Shown here: piece by piece, positions 30,570 through 39,857 of the stretch
How the letters are laid out: the number at the start of each line of letters is the position of its first letter
How positions within the stretch are numbered: the stretch's first letter is position 1
Assembly (NCBI GenBank): GCA_041398905.1
Contig: JAWKTV010000010.1
Location: 62,001-126,000, forward strand
Reading direction: 5' to 3'
DNA from: JAWKTV01 sp041398905
GTDB taxonomy: Bacteria > Planctomycetota > Planctomycetia > Planctomycetales > Planctomycetaceae
Length of the DNA: 64,000 nucleotides
The notes under the pieces: model-generated
The model's database searches: none
Told to the model about the DNA's origin: nothing
The model's input: only the letters and a program-made list of their open reading frames with translations
Made by a program: the position numbers and the translations under genes

Positions 30570-31923
30570 AGTTCGATCACCTGGTTGCTGTCGCCAAACC
30601 GGTCGGTCTCCACTCCCATGCGCTGGGCCATCATCAGCAGCAGATTGCTCATGTGGGCAGCGGCGTTCGCGGGACGACTGCAGAGCGCGTAGTGTTCACC
30701 CGGCTTGTCGAGCTGGTAGCCGCCGAAGTGTCCCTGATTGAAGTCGACATGGCTGCCGTGCCTGACACCGAGGTCTGAACCACCGGCGAGCACCAGCGGC
30801 AGGTTGGCGTTCCCATGGCTATGACCGTAGCACATCCCGCTGCCGAACAGCGCCATCGTCGTCCCCAGGAGCGGCTGACCGTTGAGATCCCTGGTCTCCG
30901 AGAGCCGCGTGAGGAAGTAGCTGAACTGTTCGATGGCGAAGGTGTCGTAGTTGGTCAGCTTCTCCATGTAGCCAGCGTCGCCACCGTGATGACTGAGCTG
31001 GTGCCGCGACTCGGTGATGCCGATCTCGGGAATGGAGAACGCGTCGCCTTCGCCCCCCAGGCTGAAGGTCGCCACGCGCGTCACGTCGGTCTGAAACGCC
31101 AGCACGATCAGGTCGTACACCGTGCGGAAGTACTCCCCCGCCTGCGTCTGCGGAATGTCACGGTTCGTCTGCTGACGATCCGCATCGGAAATCGTGGGCA
31201 GCGGCGTATCGAGCCAGGCATCGGCCCGCCGTGTCCGCACCTCCGCCTCGCGCACCGAAGTCAGGTACTGGTCGAGTCGACCTTTGTCGGCGGCCCCCAT
31301 CTGCTGTTCCAGCCGCCGCACCTCCGAGAGGTTGTCGTCCAGCACGCTGGCCTTGCGCTGCAACGCCCTCCGCTGCGCAACGACCCCGCCCTTGGGCTCC
31401 TCGAACGTTGACGCGAAGATCTCACTGCAACGACGCATGGACGGCAGCCGCACACCGTCCGCCGTCCAACTCAAGGAATCCCCGGTCAGGGCGATCTCCA
31501 TCGACGGATAGCGCGTGTGCCGCGCCGTCACCTCCGCGATCTTCTGATCAACGGAGATCGTGTTCCGGTCGGAAGGTCCGAGCTTGCCACCGGTCAGCCA
31601 GACCGAAATGCAGTTGTGATGGTGGCTGATCGCTCCCGGATGATGCAGCCCGCTGATCGGCGTGATGACGTCGCGGTGCTTTTCGAGCGGCTTGAGTGAG
31701 CGGAGAACTCGTAGTCACCGCCAGGCGTGGTGATCTGATAGTTCAGCGAATGGACGCCGTTGGCCAGATAGATGAAGGCACTCCGCCGCGGCGTGTCAGC
31801 GGGCCGCTCCGCCGCGTTCAGTGGAACCATGCACTCGAGCAACGGGAGCGAAATGCAGGTTCCCATCGCTCGCAGGGCGTGACGGCGATCAATCAGCCAG
31901 CGTTGAGACAGGAAGTGGCTCAT
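30566..31923 (-). CDS. DUF1552 protein, copy A (one frameshift)
   Basis: ATG 31923 follows AGGAG. The N-terminus is Tat-like (IDRRHALRAMGTCISLPLLECM). The first frame is sensible to DYEFSA, then near 31700-31712 one base is missing and the next frame continues LKPLEKHRDVITPISGLHHPG and on to the stop at 30566. Later blocks match DUF1552: YPSMEIALTG, LDDNLSEVRRLEQQMGAADKGRLDQYLTSVREAE, AFQTDVTRVATFSLGGEG, HHGGDAGYMEKL and TTMALFGSGMCYGHSHGNANLPLVLAGGSDLG. The function of the family is unknown; these exported proteins nearly always follow a DUF1592 gene in planctomycetes, as here. Confidence 0.8.
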
Positions 31924-32082
31924 AGAAACTCCTGGTTAGTGACATCATACCAGCACGCAGCGCCAGCAAGTGCACGCTGCGTTACACACCTGCAATCCAA
32001 CATCCACGAACTCACTCTCCCACTCACTCAGTCGGGTCGATCGCCTCCGGGAGGACTTGCTGGCGCCGCGTGCTTGTATGGC

Positions 32083-34561
32083 CTACCGGCTCCTCATCAG
32101 TTCCGACAACGCGACCGCGCGCACGATGTCCTTGACACGGTACTCGTGCTTCTTCGCCTCATCGACAATCGCCTGAATCCCATCCTGATCATCCACCGTC
32201 AGCACGCGGCGGAGCGGCGTAGGTGCAAAGATGCTCGATCAACGCTCGTGCGAACTTGTCGCGATCGTCGATCAGCAACTGCTTGAACTGGACCGAATCG
32301 ACGAACTGCCGACCGTCCGGCATCGCGCCCGAAGCGTCAACCACGGGGTCTTCGCCCACGCCGGTGGGAACAATCTCGCGAGTCCGCCACTGGCCGATCG
32401 CATCGTACTGATCGAACGCCAGTCCCAGTGGATCGATGGTCCGATGACAGGCGGCACAGCTCGCATTGCTGGCGTGAGCTTCAATTCTCTGCCGGATGGT
32501 GATCTTGGTCCCTTGTGGCGGGATGGGTTCGATTGGATCAACGTTGGCCGGCGGCGGAGGCGGAGTCTTGTTGTAGATCGCTTCGCTGACCCAAACACCT
32601 CGATGCACCGGACGATGCCGTGTGCCGTCCGAGGTCAATCCCAGCACTGCCCCCATCGTCAGTAGACCACCGCGATGGTCATCTGGCTTCAGGGCAACCC
32701 GCTGAAAGCCTCCTCCCGGTGGTTCGGGAAGTCCGTAGAAGTCGCAGAGCCGGGCGTTGGCCATCGTCCAGTCGGAATCAAGGAAGTTCTCGATGGGCAG
32801 GTTGCCCGCGAACAGTTCGCGAAAATACTCGACCGGTTCGTTCCGCATGCTCGTCTGCAGCCAGTCGTCGTACTCAGGGAACAGCTTCTTGTCCGGCGGG
32901 AACATCCCCACCCGGTGCAGTTGCAGCCACTGTCGCGAGAAGTCATCGACAAAGCGGTTGATCCGGGCGTCGGTCAGCATCCGGTCCACTTCCGTCCGCA
33001 ATTCCTCGCCATTCAACTTGCCACGCTCGGCGGCGGCGGCGAGATCACTGTCGGGCATCGAACTCCACAGGAAGTACGAGAGCCGTGATGCCAGTTCCCA
33101 ATCCGTGAGACGCTCACGAGCCACGGGATCTCCCTCGACGAGATAGATGAAGTTCCGGGAGGTCAGCACGCCCTGCAGCGCGATCCGAAAGGCGGAGGCT
33201 GTCGTTTCGCCCGCCTCGCGCTCTTCACGAAAGGACTGCAAGTACCCCTCCAGTTCTTCGATCGTGACTGGTCGTCGCCAGGCGCGTTGGGCGAAACGTT
33301 GCAGATGCTCCGCGACCACCCCGGCTGGCGCGTCGTCGGGAGGGATGACCGCCTGCCGCAGGGCCAGTTCTTCCTCGGTTTGCAGCGGCCCTTCCCATTC
33401 AATCCAGTCGAGGATCACCGTCGAGAACAGGCCGTTCCCCTGGTCGTCGAACATCTGCGGCGCATTGGGGTTCAGGAGCAGCGTTTCGCTGCTGTGAGTG
33501 AAGAGATACGAACTCCGGCTGCCGAGCGCGTTGCGAAAGGCCGCCCCCTGTCGACGGTCCACCATGTTGGTGGCGACCACGCAGAAGTCTAATTGGATCG
33601 GCATTTCGAGAAACGCTTCGAACTCGTAAACCTGCGGGCTGTCCTCTGGTGCCGTCAGGTCGAACTCGATGAGGCCGTCGACGGTTTCCTCGCCCGTCCG
33701 CTTGCCAATGCTGAGGTGCGCCGTCTGACCGCCGGGCGGGCGGATACCGCTGGCCTGCAGGCGGACCTTGTAGAGGCCACTATGTTCCGGTCCTGTTTTG
33801 CCGAACCAGTTGGGAGAGAGCGCCTGCTGAACAGTTCCGGGGAACAGCAGATATCGGAGTGGCCGCTTGATGCCGAAGCGGTCCAATGCCGACTGCTGCT
33901 CCTGTCCCCCGCCGTAACGAAGTTCCGCCGCCGTCTTACGGACCTTGCGAACTTCGCCGGAAGCGGCGGGGAAGGCACGGTCGAGTACGAGTTCGGCGGC
34001 ACGATAGTAGCGGTCGACATGCGATGGCGAGAGCGACAACTGCGAGCCGATCCGCTCATACCCTTGCCACAGCGTGTCTTCGTTCAACTCGCCAGGCTTC
34101 GTCGGATCGTAGCGCACGCCCAGCAGGTCGTAGATCGTGTTCTGATACTCTTTGCGGCTGAGTCGATAATGCGACACGGCCGGCCGTGCGGCCATTCGTG
34201 CGGCCCGACCTTCCCTCAAGCGGGCGTCGAGATTCGTGACGAACGCCGCGATCTCGTCCTGGGTTGGCTGCGGCTCCTCTTTCGGCGGCATCTCGCCGCT
34301 GTTGACCTTGTCGATCGCTTCGGCCCAGTGATGTGCATCCGCGCCCGCTCGAAAGTCGCGTGACAACTGGTCGATCCGGATGTCGCCTTCTTCTTTCTGC
34401 GGGCCATGACAACGGATGCAATGCTTCGCCAGGAAACCTTCAACCGGCTCCGCACCGCGAACGGCACCAGCGAAGCCGATGCCGATGCCAAGAACTGCGC
34501 CAAGGACGAGGCCGCCGCGCAGGAGTCGATGAACATGGAGAGTGGTCGTAGCCAGTGTCAT
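32083..34561 (-). CDS. DUF1592-type planctomycete cytochrome protein, copy A (frameshift near the 3' end)
   Basis: ATG 34561 starts a signal peptide; the mature part opens with a class-I-like heme motif CIRCH (planctomycete cytochrome c domain). DUF1587, DUF1592, DUF1588 and DUF1585 regions follow in the usual order: YRLSRKEYQNTIYDLLGV, LTDWELASRLSYFLWSSMPDSDL, ADARINRFVDDFSRQWLQL-like, NARLCDFYGLPEPPG, and CAACHRTIDPLGLAFDQYDAIG. The open frame stops at 32189 after CTYAAPPRADGG, but one extra base near 32208-32221 would restore LRRVLTVDDQDGIQAIVDEA to a TAG at 32083, the normal family ending. The family is secreted; its electron-transfer role is inferred from CxxCH. The start shares one base with the stop of an upstream DUF1501 remnant. 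Confidence 0.85.
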
Positions 34562-34780
34562 TACGCGAGCGTCTCCTTCACGACTGGGCCATGCGCGCTA
34601 CTGCGGTGGAAGTCACGGACGAGCTGCCTCCAGCCGAGTTCCGCAAGCTCGATGGTGAGCAGGTGCGTCAGCTTGGCGAGCCGCTCGTGGATGTGGACTT
34701 TGCCATCGATCACACTGTAGCCAATGTGGCCGACTTCCCACTAGCAGAAGCCGCCCTGAGCCAGGGAGACCCGGTTACTC
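34561..34780 (-). pseudogene. Remnant of a DUF1501 C-terminus
   Basis: On the minus strand just upstream of the DUF1592 gene the sequence reads GHIGYSVIDGKVHIHERLA, then KLTHLLTIE, RDFHRSSAHGPVVKETLA and TAA (34561-34563). This follows the known DUF1501 ending, VHVHDLxATxLHLLG ... RDFRLTDVHGHVVxE. Further upstream the frame is interrupted by stops (SLAQGGFC* then WEVGHIG). The TAA overlaps the ATG of the DUF1592 gene as TAATG, so the remnant once sat in the same operon. The match is by eye and short; chance similarity cannot be excluded. Confidence 0.5.
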
Positions 34781-35170
34781 AAAAATGAGCGCGGCGGCGG
34801 CAGGGCGGCTCCGAAGGAAGCCCCCGTTGGGAATGTGCGACATCGCGGGCTTCCGCTGTCGCGGGGCGCCCGCCACCTCGCGGCTCATCAGCCCGACACC
34901 AGCGACGATGCCAACGGCCCGTTGATGGAATTTGTGATGAGCATCTTGCCCATGACTTCGCGGCAAAAGAGCGATGTGGATTCGAGCCTGCCGTCACGGA
35001 CTGGAAGTTCGTGCAACGAGGCTTTCATCTGCCTGCGACAGCGGATGTGGGCCACTTCAACTTCACGCCCTGCAGCACTTTCTTAGAAGCGACGCGGTCG
35101 ACTGCATCACGATCGGTCGCCAGTTCCGCAGTCAATCGCATTGTGACCATCACGCGGCAGCTTGTGCGCT
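34781..35170. other. Intergenic region, no gene recognised
   Basis: About 390 bp between the DUF1501 remnant and a LuxR-type regulator. Short open frames on both strands encode nothing recognisable. It may be further decayed DUF1501 sequence, but no diagnostic motif was found. Confidence 0.35.
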
Positions 35171-35857
35171 TCAGGCCTGAATCAGCCCTTCACGAATCGC
35201 CCAGCGGCACAGTTCGATTCGGTCGCTGAAGCCCAGTCGATTCATGAGGCGGTACTTCTGGCTCTCAACCGACTTCTCACTCAAGTCCAGCAACTGGGCG
35301 ATGTCCTTGACCCGCCTTCCTGAGGCCAACTGGATCAGGACGTCCAACTGCTTCCGTGACAGTTTGGCCGCGTGTGTCCGGCGGCGGAGGTGTCGGCGGC
35401 CGGTCCGCGGGTCGATGGCCACCTTGTCGGATAGACTCGGGGAGGTGCGGACCTCTCCACCCGCAACCGCGATAAGATCGGCCGCAAGATCGGACAGCGC
35501 GTCCCTGGCCGACAGCAGGCCATCCACGCCGCAGGCCATCGCAATCTCAAGTTGAGTGTCGGTCAGGTCTTCAGCCATCACCGCCAGCCTGGTTTGTCCC
35601 AGACGAATGCTGGGAATCTCGCCGAGGCTGCGAAACCCCGCCAGGAACGCGGGCGCGTCGAGCAGCAGAATCGAAGGCGCCAGCCTCATCAGCAGCCCTT
35701 CCGCCCGATCGAAACTGAGTGCTCGACCCACGATCTCGATCTTGTCGAGAGGCCCGCGGCGATCAGGCAGGCACTCCAGCAACAGTCGATTGCGAGTGAT
35801 GACCAACAGGCTGATGCAGCCCTCCCGCAGTGAACTCGTCAATGAATCCTGCACCAT
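35171..35857 (-). CDS. LuxR-type response regulator-like transcription factor
   Basis: ATG 35857 (MVQDSLTSS) has GAGG 9 nt upstream; the frame is open to 35923 without similarity. The product has 228 residues. The N-terminal 120 residues resemble a receiver domain (ISLLVITRNRLLLECL, APSILLLDAPAFLAG with a possible phospho-acceptor Asp) but lack the usual acidic pair at the first strand, so phosphorylation is doubtful. The C-terminus is a LuxR helix-turn-helix: LSRKQLDVLIQLASGRRVKDI, then AQLLDLSEKSVESQKYRLMNRLG. No histidine kinase is nearby. A second LuxR protein lies just upstream on the same strand. Confidence 0.75.
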   Translation of the reverse strand: MVQDSLTSSLREGCISLLVITRNRLLLECLPDRRGPLDKIEIVGRALSFDRAEGLLMRLAPSILLLDAPAFLAGFRSLGEIPSIRLGQTRLAVMAEDLTDTQLEIAMACGVDGLLSARDALSDLAADLIAVAGGEVRTSPSLSDKVAIDPRTGRRHLRRRTHAAKLSRKQLDVLIQLASGRRVKDIAQLLDLSEKSVESQKYRLMNRLGFSDRIELCRWAIREGLIQA

Positions 35858-36088
35858 GTCGTTGTCCTCAATGAAACCGTTCGGCCCCCTGGGGAAACCT
35901 CTCCCCCGTCGCATTGCGGACATGCCTTACCCGACGTCCGACGTCGGCAGCCCGAGGCCAGGCCACCAGACTTCCAGGCGCGTGCATCAATGGACCCGCA
36001 ACGGTGAGAACAATAGCGGGAGAGCGACAGGCGGAAACGTCGGGTTTCCGCCAGCAACTCGCGGCTTTCACCTCGTGCTTGCGGGCAG

Positions 36089-36727
36089 CTATCGATTGCC
36101 GTGCCAGCGATGGAGTCGCTCGTTGCAAGAGTCCTTCCACTCCAGCCCTGCCCGCTGGACGATTTGCGCGATCTCCGCGATGGAGTTGACGTGCAGCTTC
36201 CGGGCGATGTCGGTGCGATACCGCTCCACGGACCGCTGCGAGATACCCATGAGGTCGGCGATCACCTTCAGTGGCGCCCCGTTTCCGATCAGCGACATCA
36301 CCTCAATCTCACGGCGGGTCAGGACATCGAGCGGCCCCAGATCGACGAACTCCGACGTCATCAGTGGCATGTCGGCCGGCGTCGCATCGTCGAACAGGCC
36401 CTGACTGGTGATTGAGATGATCCGTGGCAACTGGCCGGGCACCGGCTCCATCGGCCAGATCGTCGCCTGCGTACGTCGACCACCGCGAATATGCCGAATG
36501 ACATGCGGCTTTCCGGTGGCGATCACTTCCCGAATGACGCGCATTCGCTCCGCGGCGAACTTCTGACCTTCGATGTCTTCAATCGTCAGCCCGACTGGAT
36601 TGAAGTCGTCGCCATAATAGATCGCCCGCGCTTGTTCATTGGCGTATAACACGCGACCCTCGACATCGATGATCAGCACCCCCACCCCGGGCTGGCTTCG
36701 CAGCAATTCCCAGAACTGGTTGCTCAT
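36089..36727 (-). CDS. PAS-LuxR transcriptional regulator
   Basis: ATG 36727 gives 212 residues; the longer open frame upstream is not similar to anything. Residues about 5-110 form a PAS domain (GVGVLIIDVEGRVLYANEQAR, FNPVGLTIEDIEGQKFA). The C-terminus is a LuxR/GerE helix-turn-helix (LTRREIEVMSLIGNGAPLKV, then ADLMGISQRSVERYRTDIARKL). PAS domains sense small ligands, redox state or light; no cofactor-binding residue can be assigned. It is about 230 bp from the receiver-like LuxR gene and 280 bp from the DUF1549/DUF1553 gene, all on the minus strand. I see nothing in those two gaps. Confidence 0.8.
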   Translation of the reverse strand: MSNQFWELLRSQPGVGVLIIDVEGRVLYANEQARAIYYGDDFNPVGLTIEDIEGQKFAAERMRVIREVIATGKPHVIRHIRGGRRTQATIWPMEPVPGQLPRIISITSQGLFDDATPADMPLMTSEFVDLGPLDVLTRREIEVMSLIGNGAPLKVIADLMGISQRSVERYRTDIARKLHVNSIAEIAQIVQRAGLEWKDSCNERLHRWHGNR

Positions 36728-37006
36728 CGTCGGATCCCATACGTCGAGACTTGGTCGGTTGGCCAGAGATTGTCTGCGCCCGAAGCGAGAGCAGGCGGCG
36801 ACAAGATTGTAGTCGCAGACTCGGCCGAAACCGAACGTCCCACCGACCGCGACGCCCCTCGTCGCCAGACGCGATGACGCCCCGCGGCATCGCAGCGCGG
36901 CTCGCCGCCGAACGCCACCACGGTCCATCTCACGATCGGCTCGCCGCACCTGCGACGAATCCGCCCGGAACAGCCCAAATCGCCCGCGAAACGCCGAAGC
37001 CACAGG

Positions 37007-39460
37007 TCAGTGCTGAAACAGGAACTCTTTCGTGTTCAGCACTGCCCAGCCGATGTCCTCGAGCGCCCACCGACGGTTCTCGCTGGCGGAGATGTGCGCG
37101 AGAGCCGCCTGCATCTCCGCGGTGTCCGGCTCACGGCTGACGGCGGAGAGGTACAGCTCCGTCACGATTGTCGCATCGTCGGCACCAGCGTCGAGCAGGC
37201 GTTTGATCCGGCCTGCATCGTCCCGCAACTTGTTATGGACGGTCGGACCGTTGATCATCTGCAGTGCCTGGCCCAGGTTCGATTCGCTCGAACGTTCGCA
37301 CTCGCAGGCCATTTGTCGCTGCGGCTGTCCGAACACCTTGAGAAAGTAGTGGTCGGTCGGCGGCTCGGGAAGCTGCGTCGCCCGGAAGCCCGCCGGCATG
37401 CCCGCGAACTGTTCCGGCACCTGCGTCACCGCGCAGATCGCGTCGAGCAACTGCTCCGCCGTCAACATGCGGGTCGTCGCATGCGAGAAGTAGAGCTCGT
37501 CAGCCTCGTTGAACTCGTTGGTGCGGGCGGAACGCTGATAGGTGTGGCTCAGCAGAATGGTGCGGATGAGCCACCTTCGCGAGTAGCCATGGGCGATGAA
37601 CTCGCTGGCGAGCGCATCCAGCAGAGCCGCGTTGCTGGGCGGGTTCGAGTCCCGGAAGTCGTCGACCGGCTCGACGATTCCGCGTCCCAGCAGGTGCCCC
37701 CAGATGCGATTGGCGATCGACCTCGCAAAGAACGGGTTGTCATCGGCGGTCAGCCATTCGGCGAAGACCGCACGGCGGTCCTTCTCAGGCGTGACCTCGA
37801 CATCCCCTTGCAGCAGCAGGTGGACAGGCATGGTCTTGCCGGTGCGTGGCTGCGTCACCTCGCCGTCCCGCTTCACGAAAATCAGCTCGTCCATCTTGTT
37901 GCCGGTCGTCTTGCGACCGACTCGGGCGAAGGCGGCACCAATGCCATAGTAGTTGTCCTGCGTCCACCGCTCGAACGGGTGATTGTGGCATTTGGCGCAT
38001 TGAATACGGATGCCGAGGAATAGCTGGGCCGTCGTCTCGGTGGCGTCGTTGGGATCGCGGCTGGCGCGCCAGTAGTTGGCGGCGGGGTTCTCGAACACGC
38101 TGCCCGTCGCTGTCAGCAGCTCGCGGGCGAACTCGTCCATCGGCTGGTCACGGTCGACGCTGTCGCGTACCCAGAGGTTGAATTTGGCGACACCCTCCGG
38201 CTTCAGCGCGCCGCTGTTCGCGCGCAGCACGTCGGACCACTTCAGCCCCCAGAAGTTGGCGTAGTCGGCCGAAGCCAGCAACCGGTCGATCAAGACCGTT
38301 CGCTTGTTCTCCGAACCGTCGGCCAGGAAGGCCTGCGTCTCCGCAACGGTCGGCAATCGTCCAGCAACATCGAGTGTCACGCGCCGGATGAACTCATCGT
38401 CGCTGCACAGGTTGGCGGGCAGGATCTGCAGCTGCCGCAGCTTGGCGTTCACATGCTGGTCAATGAAGTTCAGTTCGGCGGGGTCGTTCCACTGAAAACC
38501 GGGGACATCTTCCAGGAACTTGATTTCAACGGTGTCCATCTTGTCGAGATAGCGGGCGAGAATCGCGGTCTCGCCGCGGCTCTGCTTCTCCACGAGACCC
38601 GCCTCGGACACGGATGCGACCGCTTCGCTCGACGAGCTAAAAACAGTAAGCGGAGTGACATCCCGGACTTCGCCATTCGTGAAGTAGCCCTGCACGATCA
38701 GTTGCTGACGATCGGCCGGGAATTGCAGGATGCGGCCATGCGGCAGAATCTCGATACGTTCGAGCCTGGCGGTATTGGCCTCATCGGTTTTCATGCCCTC
38801 AGCGATCCATTCCCGGATCGCGGCGTGAGGAGCATCACCGACATGCAGCCTGCGGCCGCCGCCGTGAGACACTTCCATCAGAGGCTTACGCAGCAAGAGC
38901 GAGGCATCGGGGTCAAACAGGTTGATCCGCCGGCTGTCGAACTCCTTGCGCAGCGTCCGCAGGTCGAACGGAGCATCGTACCCGCGTAGCGACAGCCGAA
39001 ATCCACCTTTGCCGGAGGGTGAACCGTGGCAGGCTCCCATGTTGCAGCCGGCTTTGGTGAGGGCTCCCAGAACCTCCGTGTCGAAGCTCACGGGCAGCGC
39101 GGTCCCGCTGCCGGTTACGGTGACCTGACTGCTGGCGGTTCGATCGCCGAATGTGGCGATCACTTCAGCCGCACCGTCGGACACCGGAACAGCGACACCG
39201 CCTTGAATCTGAACCGTCGCCGCGGATGTTGCCGACCAGTTGACTTCACTCGTCACATCACGAGCGTTGCCGGCGGCGTCATACCAGGTAGCGACAAACT
39301 GCTGGCGTGCGCGGGAGTTGGTGAGTGTGGCAGTGGCCGGCTGTACCTCGAGTCGACCGGACTGCGCAAGGGCGGTACCGGCCGAAGTCACGAGTAGCAC
39401 AACCAGGGTCACCGGCAGCACGAACTGTCTCGCGAGGTTCTGTAAGACATCGGCCATCAT
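37007..39460 (-). CDS. DUF1549/DUF1553 protein with an N-terminal Ig-like (Big_2) domain
   Basis: ATG 39460 (next ATG 39457) follows GGGAGGA. The 817-residue protein has a signal peptide (VLPVTLVVLLVTSAGTALAQ), then a bacterial Ig-like domain (QPATATLTNSRARQQFVATW, VTSEVNWSATSAATVQIQGG). DUF1549 follows (FIDQHVNAKLRQLQILPANLCSD, RRVTLDVAGRLPTVAETQAF, KWSDVLRANSGALKPEG), and then DUF1553 (NPFFARSIANRIWGHLLGRG, FRDSNPPSNAALLDALASEF, RTILLSHTYQRSARTNE). The segment QCAKCHNHPFERWTQDNYYG carries a CxxCH motif. A second Cys pair, CNMGACHGSPSGKGGF, is another CxxCH. Such proteins are exported and usually paired with DUF1501, which is missing here. The frame is intact. Confidence 0.85.
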   Translation of the reverse strand: MMADVLQNLARQFVLPVTLVVLLVTSAGTALAQSGRLEVQPATATLTNSRARQQFVATWYDAAGNARDVTSEVNWSATSAATVQIQGGVAVPVSDGAAEVIATFGDRTASSQVTVTGSGTALPVSFDTEVLGALTKAGCNMGACHGSPSGKGGFRLSLRGYDAPFDLRTLRKEFDSRRINLFDPDASLLLRKPLMEVSHGGGRRLHVGDAPHAAIREWIAEGMKTDEANTARLERIEILPHGRILQFPADRQQLIVQGYFTNGEVRDVTPLTVFSSSSEAVASVSEAGLVEKQSRGETAILARYLDKMDTVEIKFLEDVPGFQWNDPAELNFIDQHVNAKLRQLQILPANLCSDDEFIRRVTLDVAGRLPTVAETQAFLADGSENKRTVLIDRLLASADYANFWGLKWSDVLRANSGALKPEGVAKFNLWVRDSVDRDQPMDEFARELLTATGSVFENPAANYWRASRDPNDATETTAQLFLGIRIQCAKCHNHPFERWTQDNYYGIGAAFARVGRKTTGNKMDELIFVKRDGEVTQPRTGKTMPVHLLLQGDVEVTPEKDRRAVFAEWLTADDNPFFARSIANRIWGHLLGRGIVEPVDDFRDSNPPSNAALLDALASEFIAHGYSRRWLIRTILLSHTYQRSARTNEFNEADELYFSHATTRMLTAEQLLDAICAVTQVPEQFAGMPAGFRATQLPEPPTDHYFLKVFGQPQRQMACECERSSESNLGQALQMINGPTVHNKLRDDAGRIKRLLDAGADDATIVTELYLSAVSREPDTAEMQAALAHISASENRRWALEDIGWAVLNTKEFLFQH

Positions 39461-39857
39461 GCAATCCTCCCAGCTTCGAACCGCGATCTCGTTGAGCCGC
39501 CACTGGAACACGGTCCAGCCGGACGACACATCAACGGGGCATCATATGTGCTGACGTCAGGGCTGTCTGCGCCACAGTCGCATATCCCACTGACGATTGA
39601 CTCAGTCGCTGAATGGTGGAAACGGGGGCGTTCAACGCGGAGACGCGATTGGGACACGTTGCGATCACGGCCACACGACCTCCGGCTCGGCAACGCGCAC
39701 ATACCCGTGAGACTGGATCCCCACCAAACGGCGAACGCACACAGGGACGGTTTGCTGGTGATCGGCCATGCCCTCGGTACACTGTCCGTTTCCCATCCTC
39801 AACCCGTCTCATGGCCGTCAGATCCCGTCAGCAATCGACACGAAGGATACGAATTCC
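39461..39857. other. Divergent intergenic region
   Basis: This 397-bp region separates the DUF1549/DUF1553 gene from the transglutaminase-like/FGE-like gene. AAGGA at about 39843 is the likely ribosome binding site of the latter. No gene or RNA was recognised. Confidence 0.4.

Noticed and set aside
37641..37653. GGGTTCGAGTCCC, which looks like a tRNA T-arm
   Set aside because: It lies within the DUF1553 coding region (RDSNPPSN) and no acceptor or anticodon arms can be folded around it.
37010..38023. 337-codon plus-strand open frame opposite the DUF1549/DUF1553 gene
   Set aside because: Shadow of the real minus-strand gene, which has a good ribosome binding site and ordered domains.
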